Part shown: piece by piece, positions 28,129-40,877 of the stretch | Layout of the letters: every line of letters starts with the position of its first letter | Numbering within the stretch: the stretch's first letter is position 1 | Origin: Alitta virens | Lineage: Eukaryota > Annelida > Polychaeta > Phyllodocida > Nereididae | Direction: 5' to 3' | Assembly (NCBI GenBank): GCA_932294295.1 | Contig: OW028573.1 | Span: 17,256,155-17,320,154 of the forward strand | Length of the DNA: 64,000 nucleotides | The notes under the pieces: generated by a model | The model's input: only the letters and a program-made list of their open reading frames with translations | The model's database searches: none | What the model was told of the DNA's origin: nothing | Made by a program: the position numbers and the translations under genes

Positions 28129-28213
28129 GGTCTTCCTTAACCAATGAGAGCCCTTGTTTCACATGACGTCCTATGGAGATTAGTTTGTATAAGTCTATGA
28201 GATTGGCTGTGAA
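28129..28213. mobile_element. Half copy of the 55-kb foldback element
   Basis: Contains CCAATGAGAGCCCT, TTTCACATGACGT, TATGGAG.TTAGTT, AAGTCTAT and GCTGTGAAA in the same order and spacing as 55215-55290. The left arm is not recognisable, so this copy is partial or strongly diverged. Confidence 0.65.
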
Positions 28214-29607
28214 ATATGCATACATGTCAGAAGATGTTGTTTTACACAATGTAAGCCATAGTCATGCAGTTCACTGGCTGGACATGTTTGACTTTTAAAA
28301 AGTCTGCCTTTTCATCCAAGTATAGCTGAAATAAATTAAATCTCCTTATGTAATATTATACAATATTTGGTGTGGTGGTTATTAGATTTGGTGGATAGAA
28401 AAATATTCAAAAGTGCATAGGGCGCCTTTATGTCACGTGCAGTGAGGGGTTGTTTGGAACCTACAGAAGAAACGTTTTAGCTAGTTAGCCTTGATCCCTG
28501 AGCAGTAAAAACCTGAGTTCGTGGTACCTCCCGGTTTCGCTCACTTTCTTGGCACCAAAATGTTGCGAATTTTGTCTAGTTGTTATTTCTGCCTGTTGCC
28601 AAGGTGAAATCCTGCCGAAAATGTGATTAAATTAAGGTTTTGTACACTGTCATCCATGTGGCATTTGACCGGCAAAATCACACAACTCCGCCCTGCATGA
28701 GATCTAACAAAAGCAACATCAGAGGCAGAATTGATAATATTAACTTCATTATGAAACTGTATAAAATTATATTAATTCAATTTTATATCAATATATCATC
28801 AACGTGCTATGGTCACAAACTAACAAGAGAAGTCTGTGGACGACAGACTCAAAGCTATGTTTGATGCTCTATCACAAAATGATCACACTTGGAACCTTGC
28901 AGCATGATATACGGCTAAAACAATTATTACATATGAATAAAGCATGAAATGTGTGCAAACACAGGAGAAAACTGTGACATCATGCTCTTAGAATCAAGAG
29001 AAAACTGAAGAGTTAATAACAACATGTAACATGATACACCAAATCCAGAATGCTATCTGGGAAAAAACACAATATCTAATACACCCCGACTATTTATCTT
29101 GTTTGCTAGAAATAACGATGCCAATATAACAATACCTCATTCGCCATCAACCCAGCAACGGTACATCCATGCAACATTGGCTCGTCGTTGGCCTCATCTT
29201 CATGGGGTGCTATCAGATTTAGATTTAAATTATGTATTCCTCTTGTATTACAAATGAGGAGGGCCTCCACAACGCTGCAAGGGTACCGCTGAAATATTCA
29301 TTCAACCATAAGTAGAAATTACAGCTGGATTGCAGTAAAGCTGAGGAACTCAAACTTACAATAACAGAATAATATAGACAAATCTGTGCACATCGTTCTA
29401 CACATGTATAATAAATGTATATCCCTGGCCTGGTGGGCTCCTTGTGCCTCCCTAGGTCATTTACCAACAGCATTTACCCAACATATTACTCATCAATCAC
29501 TTCACAGTTTTATTATATCACTTTTAAAATCACTTTTCCTTCTACTAGACTTTAATATGTTCACAATTTATACCCTTATATCTTAATTAAAGCACTTCCA
29601 CTCACAG

Positions 29608-29824
29608 GACTAACCCCGATGAGACAACTGATGAACTGGTCGACGTCGGACGGAATTTTTTCGCCTTGCAGAAGAGAATGGATGAAGATGTGGCAGACTG
29701 CTATGCCATCTCAGTCGACTGGCTACGTCGAAGACTGGGACCTGGGCCATACGTCACCAATGAAAGGGAGTTCAATGCCCTGCTCGCGGAATATTGGAAA
29801 GAGCATCCGTCCTGTTTTCAGTGA
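29608..29824 (+). CDS. Orphan terminal exon of an unidentified gene (71 codons plus stop)
   Basis: After an acceptor (CACTCACAG) a frame starting at 29609 runs 71 codons to TGA at 29822-29824. It needs two bases from an upstream exon. The peptide is compositionally protein-like and helical: DETTDELVDVGRNFFALQKR at the start, CYAISVDWLRRRLGPGPYVT in the middle, AEYWKEHPSCFQ at the end. AATAAA overlaps just past the stop and another lies about 65 bases further. There is no in-frame ATG between the upstream stop and the exon, so it cannot stand alone. I do not recognise the family. It could be the last exon of a real gene whose other exons I missed, or a decayed fragment. Confidence 0.5.
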
Positions 29825-29963
29825 AATAAACACTTTTAAAAAATCTATGAATTAATTATCTTTCTTTTCAACCCTTGTGAAAAAGCAACTATGAAATAAA
29901 CATAAAATCCTCACTCAACTGAATATCATGAATATGCTTGCATGAACAAGGTTTCACTAAAAA

Positions 29964-29981
29964 GAGGGGGCGGGGGGGGGG
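29964..29981. repeat. G-rich run
   Basis: Near-continuous guanine tract with one C, in the intergenic region after the orphan exon. Potentially quadruplex-forming. Confidence 0.8.
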
Positions 29982-31148
29982 GATCTCAGATTACCAATCA
30001 AGGGGAATGCCGGGAGCTGTTGTATCCCCAAGAATACTGCATCATTTGATTGAGTGATGTTAAATAACTGCATAATTCTAATAATGAATTCTGTTTAACT
30101 AATGACTACAAATGAGAGACGGCCTATTACGCTGAAATAATGATGGAGCTATTTGGAAAATGCAACGAATGAGCTGGCAAATACTTAAAAAATAAAATAA
30201 CTGCAGACATTGTTCAGCAAGGTGTTATCACGCTTGTCTGCTGTTGATGCGTTTAACTTTAAACTAATATATGAGATGTAATATATAGGAGATCTTGGAG
30301 GCCGGGGATCATTAAAATTATGGTAATAATCACGACATCAGGAAGCGTGGATACACACTAGCTAAATGTGCGAATGATTAGAGGCAAGTCATGCTCACAG
30401 TGGGAAGGTTTATGACCACTTTCATGTACCTCCATGATCAGAATTCTCTGCCAATCATGTGACATAACAAGAACTATGCTGAAAGAACTTCACTGTCTTG
30501 GAGTAGTTCAAAGCGACAGAGGAATACATCCAAGATACCATGAAATAAAAGCCGTTACTTAGGTAGGTTTTGTTTAGTTTTTCCAAATTATTGGCATACC
30601 ATAGATGGTATTAAATTGTTGTTCAAAATGTGCATGTTTATGAACGAATAAAAAACGGTCACATCAACTGGTAATTAACAGGTGTCCAGCAGACTGAATC
30701 AGAATGAAGTCTGTTGTGGCCATAATTAAGTTTTACAAGTGAATATACAGTAGTGCTTAGAGATAATAATCCATATTTCTTGGATATTTAATATTCTGCA
30801 AACATACATTTATGAATCGGAAGTGTGTAACATTTAGGAACACTTTGAGAATACTAAACAGGAGTGACCTTTGGAGGTCACGAGACTTACCTACTTTAAC
30901 ACGAGGAAGCACTGAATTAGCATTATTTATGAGTACTCAAATAATCTAACATTCGAGGTTGTTCATTTACTTATGTTAATATTTATTACAATGTTAAACT
31001 ATCAACAAGTAACAAAGAGAAATGTCATGAGGAAATACTGGATTATATCAGAACAATGGCTTGATTATTTTATTACGCTTGCAGCAACATGCATTTTATT
31101 ATATTTTATTTATTTTCACAGATATGAGTGTCCAATTTGTTTAGCAAG

Positions 31149-34100
31149 ATGAGGTGGAAAAGACCACTGGTCTTCTTGTTGTTGACCCTGGGCACATTAT
31201 GTTGGGCACAACGTGGTCCAAGGAGAGGTAAGATGAAGAGCAAATACAATATAGCCTGACCAGGAAGACCAATTGGTTTGTTTTATGGTCTAAATATTCT
31301 TGTGATCGTTAAAGTGAGAAGAAATATGGCAGAGATATTCTTTTTAAAAGGGGTAGTGTTGAGGTGGTGTTCTATCGAACGATATAAAGTTTCAGAGCAA
31401 TGTTAGATGAAATGCATAATCATAATATTATAATTGAAATAGTCAGTATATATGCGTGACAGTGCAAGAATAGTATATATGACCCCATTCAAATTCAGAT
31501 AAATGTGTTGGTACAGCATAGGTGACATACAGTGTGTACTTTCCAGAGTATCAGAAGAATGTGTTATTAATTGATGATGTTTAATGTGGTAATTGGCTTC
31601 CCATTAAAATTCCAGACTACAATGACCGGTCACAAAGGGCTTCAAGGTCACGAGGTCAAAGGGCCTCATCCAGGGAGGAATTTGGAGATTATGGATCATC
31701 AAGGAATGGAAATGATTATAATTATGAAGGAAACAGTTATGATGCACCTCAAAGGAATACAGGATCAGACAGAGATTATGACAATTATGACGACTCCAGA
31801 GGAAGAAATAATGCAAATCAAATGTCTGACTACGACAATGAAGAAGGTGGTGGGAATAACTACAACCGAAGAAGGAGGCAACCGGATCAAAGAAATAATG
31901 GTTACAGTAATGGCAGACCACCTCCAAGGATTAGCAACCTTGGAAGTGGTGAAGCAAATCATGATGACTTTGCTGATTATAATCTCGGAGGTACTTTTGA
32001 TGCTGGTCCAGAAGGTCGCCAGGGCATTTTGCCCCAACGCGGTCGTGGCCCAAGAGGTCCTCGGGGTCGGCGGACTGATCCCCCTCAACTAAATGGTCCT
32101 CCCCGACAAGGTTCTACACCCAATGGTGGTTTTGACTCATTCGATAATTTTGGTAATAATCAACCCTCACCAGCCCCATTTCGTCACCAAGAGAATGCTT
32201 TTAATGAACCCAATCCTGGTTTTGGGAATGAGTTTGGTGGTCCACGACGGGGCTTCAGAGGTGATGAATTTGACAATCGACCACCACCAGTGAATAATAG
32301 AGGTCCTGATGTCAGATTCAGACAAGGCAACGAATTTGGCAGACCTCCCTTCGATGGTCCTGGCAGACCCCATCCACTGATTGAAAGGGGACCATCTTCA
32401 GCTGGCGGATATGGCCGACGTCCTGTGCAGGAATTCCTTGGGGGTGACAATGGAATCTCTTCTTCTGTGATGGCTGAGTTGGAACAATTTGGCCTGGGCG
32501 GGCTTATTGGCCCTGCTCCTTCTCCAAGCAGACCAGCTGCCCGATCTGCTCCACAACCTGCACCAGTACCAGTAGCAGCTATTGTACCTATACAAGACAT
32601 TCAGGCAAGGCAAGCCCCTATTCAACAAATCCAGCATGCTGTGGCAGGCATTGAGGCAAGGCAAGCTTCCATTCAGGCTGTACTATCATCTGATGAAAAA
32701 AGTGCTAAGATAAACTCAAATGTCAAGGCTGTGTCTACTGAAAACAATAATTCTACAGAAGTTACTGGTAATGGCGATTCTGAGACAACAAAAACAGCAA
32801 CCCAAAAGGAGCCTAACAAAGTTGCTAGAAACATCCAAGTCCTCAATGCAACTGAAGTTCTTGGTGCTGCGGCTATAACACATGTGGTTTCAACAACCAT
32901 TACCAATGCACCTGAAGCAGCAAATGCCACTGCTCCACCATTTATATTGACGACCACAGGTCTCCCTGTCAGTGAAAAACACATTAACATTACATCAACA
33001 AAATTTGAGTTCCGAACAACAACAACACAAGAACCAGATGTGGATGAGATGACTACAATTCGTATGTTTACATATTATGTATTTATGTTTTTTTTATTAT
33101 TATCATCGTCATATTATAATAAACAATTCGTGATGTCTTTTAATTCTCTTGCAGCTGTCACACTACAACCTGACTATAAAAAACGGATTGGTTACAAGAA
33201 GAGAAGCAGCCTGCTGGTCAGCAAAGTGCCAAAGAGGAAAGTTTCCCCTGAGTACAGTTAGTTTTTGTTTTTTCAGTTTTATGGTGAAATCAAATAATTC
33301 AAGCAAACAGATACAACAGTATCTATATTTTGTAATCTTTAGACAAATGGTGGACCATATGTTTGAAAATGAAAAACATTAGTTAAAATTTACTGTAATA
33401 TAGAAATTCTATCACCTGAATATCGAAATAGAAGATATTAATGTGACATGCAGCCCAGAATAATATATACCCTATGTATAGGGAGTGAGATTAACCTCCA
33501 ACTCTCTAATAGTAAGTCTTCTCGATAAAAATATGATCTTTGTCCCTAAATAGGTACATTTTTCTCTTAAACGAGGTAAAAGTTAACTCCTTCGTTGGAG
33601 TGATTTTTGACATAGAGCTCTACCCCAGATAGCATTCCAAATCGTATCAACGTCGGCTCGATGTCAGCGACGTCAAAACAATGTAGAAGCGACACTGGCC
33701 CGATTTGCAATGCTATCTGTCCCCCCACTCTTTTCTGAGAACGTGTCTCCCTTTCCTTGATTTCTGGTGAAAATATTTTCGTTGATCACCACATGCTGTG
33801 CCTGATGTACTTGCCTATTTGCAGAATTTCTGAAAGTCTTCCACAGTGTGTATCGAGGCTATGTGAAGAAGGGAGGCAGAGAGGCGTGTAGCATGTGTTC
33901 CATCGAGTATTGCCTGACCACTTGCTCTCGTACTCTCAAAGTGGCTTGCTCTGGAGTGGATTATAATTTTGAGACAAAGACATGCACTGTCCATTCCAAG
34001 GAAGAAGCCTGCTCAAAACTGGTGCCAGAAGGCAGAACTACCCATTATGTTCATGTACCCTGCGGTTCGTTGTTTTTATTTTGAATTAAAACATTTATGT

Positions 34101-34871
34101 TGATGGTTTTCAATGGGCTATGGTGAAGGTTAGGGGACTGTTGGCGGATTTTATGATATTGAAATAGTTTTAAGTAGGACCGTGTGACACAGAAATTACC
34201 ACGATCAGCGATAGATATTTTGACATAGAATCCCCGATATTTAATCAACTCACCCTTTTGTCCTTGAAAATATTTTCCAAATTATGCCAAGTTATCTCAT
34301 AAACAATAAGCTGTGTTTTTTAGTATGCAGAAATTGAAGGCTACGTTTTGATTAGTTTCTGTCTCTCTGACAGTTTTGTATGTCTTAATTAGTTAATGTG
34401 TAATAAATAATGTAGCTGGTAGCCTTTTGCTAGCGGCTTGTAAAGCCTTGGAATGGTCTCCAAGCTCTTGCGAAATAAATGAAGTCTGAGTCTAGCTTTT
34501 AACAAAATCTGCAAGAAGTTGTTAATTAACTGGCTGATATAAACTAATTAATCATGAAATAATCAACTGATTTATTTTTATTTTTTTCAGAGCAAAAGGA
34601 TTCTTCTCAACCCTTGGTTGTTTCTAAAGCTGATAAAGTGGCCTTGATTAAAACCACACCCTCTTCAGTCGACGACCCCAAAGATGACTTTAAAATAGAC
34701 ATCACAGATGACGTCACAGATGATGAGGAGGCCGAGGAGGATGTAAGTCCAACAGGAGTGTCACAGAAGGATGCGCCGCCTGTTGGAAAAATTGAATCAA
34801 AAGAGGCTGTTTTGGAACCCTCTGAAACCAAGGCTGATGATTTTAATTTTGTAGATGAGAAAATAATCTAG
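31149..34871 (+). CDS. Gene A: secreted Arg/Gly/Asn-rich protein with one eight-cysteine PAN-like module, 715 aa
   Basis: Exons 31149-31227, 31616-33061, 33155-33256, 33825-34064, 34591-34871. All four introns are phase 1 and the frame closes at TAG. Residues 1-21 form a signal peptide (MRWKRP, then VFLLLTLGTLCWA). Residues 27-510 are one huge low-complexity exon: first D/Y/N/R/G-rich, then GPRGPRGRRTDPP and many FGN, RPP and GGP motifs, then an Ala/Pro/Gln segment with two IQARQAPIQ-like repeats, then Thr-rich sequence. Residues 543-622 hold one cysteine module (8 Cys). The tail 623-715 is acidic with Thr/Ser. I do not recognise an orthologue. The composition suggests an extracellular, disordered structural or matrix protein, which is inference. 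Gene B downstream is a paralogue. Confidence 0.88.
33626..33719. mobile_element. 94-bp MITE-like inverted-repeat element in gene A intron 3
   Basis: Left end CAGATAGCATTCCAAATCG and right end CGATTTGCAATGCTATCTG are inverted copies with one mismatch. The interior has AACGTCG/CGACGT motifs. No coding capacity. Probably a small non-autonomous DNA element. Confidence 0.75.
33825..34064 (+). other. PAN-like eight-cysteine module of gene A
   Basis: A symmetrical 1-1 exon of 240 bp. Cysteine spacing is C-x2-C-x4-C-x3-C-x7-C-x11-C-x8-C-x16-C, with CSGVDYNFETKTC at the core and a final HYVHVPC. The core C-x11-C with a GVDY/GLDW motif resembles PAN/apple domains, but the assignment is by eye. Confidence 0.75.
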
Positions 34872-34897
34872 TGTTACATGTACCCGTGGTAGTTTTT

Positions 34898-34903
34898 AAT
34901 AAA
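34898..34903 (+). promoter_or_regulatory. Polyadenylation signal of gene A
   Basis: AATAAA 27 bases after the TAG that ends gene A. It is the first such hexamer downstream and supports the terminal exon. Confidence 0.6.
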
Positions 34904-35261
34904 TTTTGCTATGACTCACAAGAATTGCATTACTTTAATTCTGATAGATAAAGTGTAGTTACCAAACAACTCCTTAGCCAAATCTACTTTCCTGGCAGAT
35001 ATCCTGAAAAATTGGTGATTTATTTGGACATTTTTGCAACTATTTTGAGAATCCAATAATCATTCGCTAGACGAAGAAGTAAAGCAACGTGCAATTCGGA
35101 GAAATAATGAAAATCAAAAGAACTTTTTTTTTTTAGGTGGTCCCTTTCAGTATATGTTTGCTTATTTATAAAATATATTGATGATGTTCCTGTCATTGCC
35201 CATGTGTTGTGCTGTGACTTCGAATATAGCTGAGCATCAAAAGAAACTGGGTGGGTGGATA

Positions 35262-36885
35262 CAGTATAGATTCAGATTCATTCATTTTATGTCACATTCA
35301 TATAATTTATAAAATTTAAATTACAGAACTCACATTTTATACACAATGTGAGGAGACTCCACTAAGAAGGTATCCCTTCACTATTGTTGGGCCACCTACA
35401 GGGATTCAAAATTCACAAAATATTTTCTATACTATTTCAAATTAACAAAAACAAAAAATATAAACGTACTTCATCAATGATGACATACATGAAAGGTATG
35501 TTATGAATATGAGGACACTAATGAGGATTTGGCCTTGAGCAAATATAAAAATTAGGAATCTCACAACGTTCATTATATGTTGCAATTATACTAAATTTGA
35601 TATACCTCTCAAAACAGTCCTGACTATGTGTATATAGTTTTTCTTTATAGTTGCCAGACATGTTATTTAAATTATTTATGCATTTATACTTAATACTTTG
35701 CTTGGCAAATTCATGATTAACTAATCGCAATCTAAATCTATGTGCTTGTCTTGTTTCAAAAAATATTTTGGGTGTGTGATTTACACGTTTATAACAGAAT
35801 TTGAGGTCATGCAGTGTGCAAATGTCATGGAATTTATGTAATTTCAGAGACTTAAAAAGTCCATTTGTGTGACTATTGTAATTAATATTTGTAAGAATCC
35901 TCACAGCTTTCTTTTGTAAACCAAATACACGTTGACACTTCCAACCCCACAGTAAGACACCTTATGTCAAATGTGATAGAATCAAGGAGTTATATATGTG
36001 AAGTAGAGTTTGAACAGGCACTGTATTTTTTAAACAATTCATAACAACTATAGTCTTACACAACTTTTTAGTGATCATATCACAATTGGGCCTTCAATTT
36101 AGGTTTTTATCTACAATGATACCTAAAAAGTTAAATTCCTCAACAAATTGGTGCTATTTTGTATCTGTAAATGGGGATAATAAACTCTTGGTTGTGGGGT
36201 GTGGAAGATCACGGCCTTGGTTTTTGTTTTATTAATGGAAAGCTTTTTAGCCTTCAACCAGTTGTTTACCCTGACCAACTTATCATTAATATTTATCTCA
36301 ATTGTTCTATCATGACTGTGAAATAAAGTATTAAGTGATGCAACTAGAGTTGTATCGTCAGCATTAACAAGTGGATGAAAGGCTGAGGTTGCACTTACCA
36401 AATCATTTGTTTAGATACTGAAAGCAGGGGGCCTAGTATCGATCCCTGAGGGACACTTACCTTAAGAGGTAACTTGGCAGAACTTACATCATCAACAATT
36501 ACATACTGAGTCCTGTTTGTTGAATAATTCTTTAAGAGCTTTAAAGCAGTCTGTTTTAAACCATAATATTGTAGCTTGTGTAAAAGCACCTCATAGTCCA
36601 GTGTATCAAGGGCCTTTGATAAATCAAGATATATATATTAATAGGAATTTCATTTTTATCCATCTCACAGAGTGAAAGTAATCCACAAAATGGTCATGAA
36701 TAACACCCTCAAGGACCTTAAAATACACTGGGAAGTACTGATATAAGCCTATAGTTTTCAATTTTGAATTTTTCATCTTTCTTATATAATGGGACAACCT
36801 TTGCGATCTTTGATTTGTCTGGGAATATTCCTGTTTTTATAGATTGGATAATTAGCAAGAAATATGTAGGGTGATATGCAAAACA
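35262..36885 (-). mobile_element. Decayed LINE (CR1/Jockey-like) with RT domain, minus strand
   Basis: Reading the minus strand, the reverse-transcriptase blocks appear in order. First comes VSVPQGSILGPLL (36395-36589 frame). Then NADDTTLVASLNTL with KLVRVNNWLKAKKLSINKTK (36123-36401 frame). Then LLWGWKCQRVFGLQKKAVRI and the C-terminal frame at 35518-35904. The catalytic YADD is NADD here and frames are broken between blocks. The 3' end is ATAAAATGAATGAATCTGAA near 35262. It is 5'-truncated. The open frames here belong to this element, not to host genes. Confidence 0.88.
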
Positions 36886-36892
36886 TCACAGC

Positions 36893-37030
36893 ATAGAGTT
36901 GTGTCGTCAACATAAAAAAGTGGATGAAAGGCTGAGGGTGCATTTACCAAATGTTTTGTATAGATAATGAAAAGTAGGGGGCCTCGTATTGATCCCTGAG
37001 GGACACCAATCTTAAGAGGTAACTTAAGCT
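36893..37030 (-). mobile_element. Second LINE fragment repeating the RT block
   Basis: Same-orientation near-copy of 36345-36473, including AAGTGGATGAAAGGCTGAGG and GATCCCTGAGGGACACC. It represents a second truncated insertion or a local duplication of the RT block containing QGSI and ADDT. Confidence 0.75.
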
Positions 37031-39067
37031 ATGGGATCGATCATGATGTTATTCAAAATCAATTTTTTTCAATGCTTGTGCGGGCTTGCATGAGTTGTTG
37101 TCAATTAACTGGCCTGTTTCTCTTGCGGAAAAACATCTCAATCCACAAAATGCAGGTGGATGTGAGATCTGGAGAATAAAATATCAGCATCATTTCTGCA
37201 TCTGGAGATGGGCCGAACCTCTGCAGGGAATTCTTCCTGCCATAAAAAAGATTCTTAACTAACCCCTAACACCTGATACTGTGGTTACTACGGCTCTATC
37301 TGCTGCAAGCCTAACATGATCCTGCAGGTACTGCAGGACGTACTGCCTGTAATGGGTTAACAATGATCAAGTTTGGTTTTTCCAAACTCAGATAGTCATT
37401 GTCTCAGCACGCTGCCAAAATAGGTTTCAAATTCCCCCACCTATTATTCTGCGCAGGCATTTAATGTTGTGTTTTTAATAAAATTCTTGCAATTTTTCAT
37501 GAAGCCCACTTAAAGATCTTGTAGATGCTGCCTCGACGTTACTTTTACACAATCTCCAACACCTTAAGTATCCCATTAGGCATCCATATTTATGGTTCAT
37601 ATGAGTAAATTTTCAAAGGACTAAAAATTTCTTTCACTGTGTAAGACAACTCAAATGGCAAGCTATGTAACCGTCTGGAGTGATCTACTAGTCAGTACAC
37701 ATGTGCAAATTACTTGATACTGAGGAATTACAACTATTTTCTGTTTATGCGTACTCACTATTTTAGGCCTATTAGTAAATTTCATACCTGGACCACGTTA
37801 AACATAATTTTATTGTAAGAATCTGTAATTCTTGGCATAGTTATAATCAACCTGCAGTTTACTTATAGTTTTGGGTACCTCGATAAAGAACTCAAAAGAG
37901 ATGAAAATTAGCCTTTTCTATTAAAATTTTTCTCAAAATAGCGAGGCATAAATGGCCCTTGCAATTGCAGATATTGTGTCCCGCCCTTAAATTAGTTTTC
38001 AGTACTGGCTCAGTTGTACTGGTCTGGAGTATAACCAGCTTATCGTGCTAATGCACTGAATATCAGAGTATGAGATAGCTGCCAGAGGCAGATGTAATGA
38101 TGAGATGACAACAATCGTGTCCAGCTCATGTTACATATTTATGGGGTCATTTTCTTTCATAACTTCGTCATTTTTCATCCGGATTAAAAAAGAGTTTCAT
38201 AGAGAGCTATGACCTCTATTTAAATCAGTTTATAAAATAACCATTTGTAACCTACAAACGACATCCAACTGAGTGTCTGGGCTAGACTTCTAACCAATGT
38301 GATAACTGTCGATGACTGCTGCAAATGCTTTGTCGCCAAGAAATAAGTTTTATTTTCTCTTTTCAATCTTATTGGTCTTCATATGATCAGCTGCAACTGG
38401 CAAACATAATGATAGCATCCTGTTACTCAGGACTACTTGAATCACATGACAAGCAATTCTGGCAGCTCTAATTCACCGACTAAGAAAATAAGCTTGGGAT
38501 TTACCCAATCGGTAGTACCCATATTACACCTTTACTCATACATATGAGAATATTCACTCCATTGGAATGAAGAGTTTAATGCGTATAGTTTAACGGTTAT
38601 AATAGCGTGCCCCATCACCAAGTACCAGTGCATTTACATGTCACCATCTCATCACACATCAAGACACATGATACATCATGATACATGATCAATCACCAAG
38701 AAATTGCACCAAGTTCTTGCCCTCCTCAAGTCGTGATGGGCCATGGGTATATACCAGAGGACCTCTGTTTTGTAGTCACGATCCTGGCCTTGTAGTGACT
38801 GTTAGGTCATGATAAGCTAACGGAGTACTACATTTAATATTTGTTGATGATGCTGTAACAGCGTTTAGATGCGATTGAAGTGGAGCCTGGGGCATATCAT
38901 CTGGGAGACAGGAACTGCCATCCGATAATAGTCATAAAACATGCACTGATTGCTCAAAACAACACTTCCCAGCAGAACCATGATACCAGTGCTGTTATGT
39001 ATGACTGTATCAGGTCTTCTGCCCAAGAAGACTTTGTGATTCTACATGGATAATGTAAACAATTTTG
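37031..39067. other. Intergenic region upstream of gene B
   Basis: No recognised gene. A GTATATACC motif near 38747 is a possible TATA element about 320 bases before the gene B start codon, but there is no independent evidence for it. Confidence 0.35.
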
Positions 39068-40842
39068 ATGGCAGTTTCTGCATTGATTACTCTGCTGATT
39101 CTCCTTGGGATTTTCCAGGTGCCCTGCTTGGCTTTTGATCCTGAAGGTAAGTGTCATTCCATAGCACTTTAACATAACTTGGCACTGGCCAAAACGTAAT
39201 TTCTTTCCAGTATCACTCATTGAAGAAAATACCTGAATACTTTATTGTTAAACGTTATATTATAGCAAGCAAGTATAATCACCATTACTTAAACCTAATT
39301 TGGGGGCCTAATGTTGGCCCAAAGGTCATCTTCTCTAATAATAATAACATCATTTCTTACCTTACCTTGTTATAAAAACCACTATTAAACGGGTCTTAAT
39401 ATACAAACTATGTAATTAAAGGGTTCTAGTTCTGAGTTCTATCGCAGTATGTCCTGAAATGCACCTAGCTTTGATGAAGGCAAATCCAGGCACACTTAAT
39501 TAGTAAGCAATTATTTGACAATAATATTTCTTTTCAGGGCCTGGGTTAGATGGACTCTTCGAGGAAGAGGCCAGAAGGTCAGGGGGAAATCAAGGTCACC
39601 AGGGGAGACCCAGAGAAGAGCATCCAGAACCAGAGTTCAATGACTATGAGCGTAGCCGCCATTACGTAGGGGGTAATAACCCCAGAGGGCGGGAAAGAGG
39701 GGGTTACAGGGGCAACAGAGACAATGGTATATCAGAGGAAGACAGCAGTTTCCTCAAATCTGCTTTTCAGAAGCTTTACGAACAAGGGCTGGATGTTAGA
39801 AGTACCAAAAGTGCAATGTTCTTACAAATTGAACCAAGCAACAGTGGGTGGAAATTAAGCGCTAACATAGGGAACAAAGATGCAATTAATGTGGAGAATC
39901 AGGGTTTTGGAAAAATGGGTGGACCACATAGACATGAAAGAAGACAGCATGAAGAGAGAGAACCAGAGTTACCATTTGACCTTGGGTCCTCGAGCAGACA
40001 GGACAAAAACTATCAAGATGGGGACAGAGGTCATTTTGGAGGACAGAGTCACGGAGACAACTTCGAACGGCGAGGGCATGGTGAACATCGGATGCACCAC
40101 GGAGGTGGTCGTGACTCCGGATCCTTCGAATTTGGACGAGACAAAGGTTTTGAGAGCAGAGAAGGAAATTCCTTTGGAGAACACCACAACGAAGGAAACC
40201 CATTTGGAGAACACAAGGATGGAAACTCATTCGAAGAACACCAAAACCACGAACGGCCCCATCAAGGGCAAAATGTTTTCGGAGAGTATCATGATATGGA
40301 ATCAAATGGTTTTGGTGGTAAGGGCCAGCACCTAAGGCATTGGGGTCAGGAACATGGCCACCCAAGGCGTTTCCATTCAGGAGAAATGGATAATTTGTAT
40401 GAGGGAGGAGACAGACACTTTCTGAGACATAAAAAACCCATTGCCTCATTAGTATCTCAATATGAACATTCTGTCAGAGGACCTGATTTCATCCCCATGC
40501 CTGACACCTTCCCCCTTATCTTTCCTAATGATTTGGTGGCAGCATCAAATCCGGCAGTATCTAGCAGCAACAGCAGACAAGCCAGGGTTGTCGTTCCAGC
40601 AGCCCCTGCTCCTGCAGCTCGTCAGGCTGTCCAAACCTCCGCGACAACGGGTACGTAAATTCATTGAAGTGCACCAACATATCAGTGTGCGAGTAGAACA
40701 CATTAATTACAGTACATTATGTAAGTAATCAAAACTCATTCGTGGTTGTAATATAGGTTTTTTTTATGCACTGTCTTAAATTAAATGGCATTTCTTCTTA
40801 TAACAGTGAGTTCCACTGCTGCCCCAAGGAACATTGTAACAA

Positions 40843-40877
<35 letters not shown>

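Larger units (their letters stand above)
24180..29590. other. Intergenic stretch with no recognised gene
   Basis: Mostly AT-rich. A GC-richer block at 24195-24400 has open frames in several phases but none I recognise. There is a TTAC/TTGC microsatellite at 27179-27215, a foldback-element half at 28129-28213, and an unclassified GC-richer block at 27400-27670. Upstream exons of the orphan exon at 29608 may hide here, but I could not identify one. Confidence 0.4.

Noticed and set aside
35518..36589. Host genes on the minus strand
   Set aside because: The frames are successive pieces of a LINE ORF2 reverse transcriptase with frameshifts.
39886..40449. 187-codon minus-strand frame opposite gene B exon 2
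   Set aside because: Shadow of the low-complexity plus-strand exon. The plus frame joins to a signal peptide and downstream modules.
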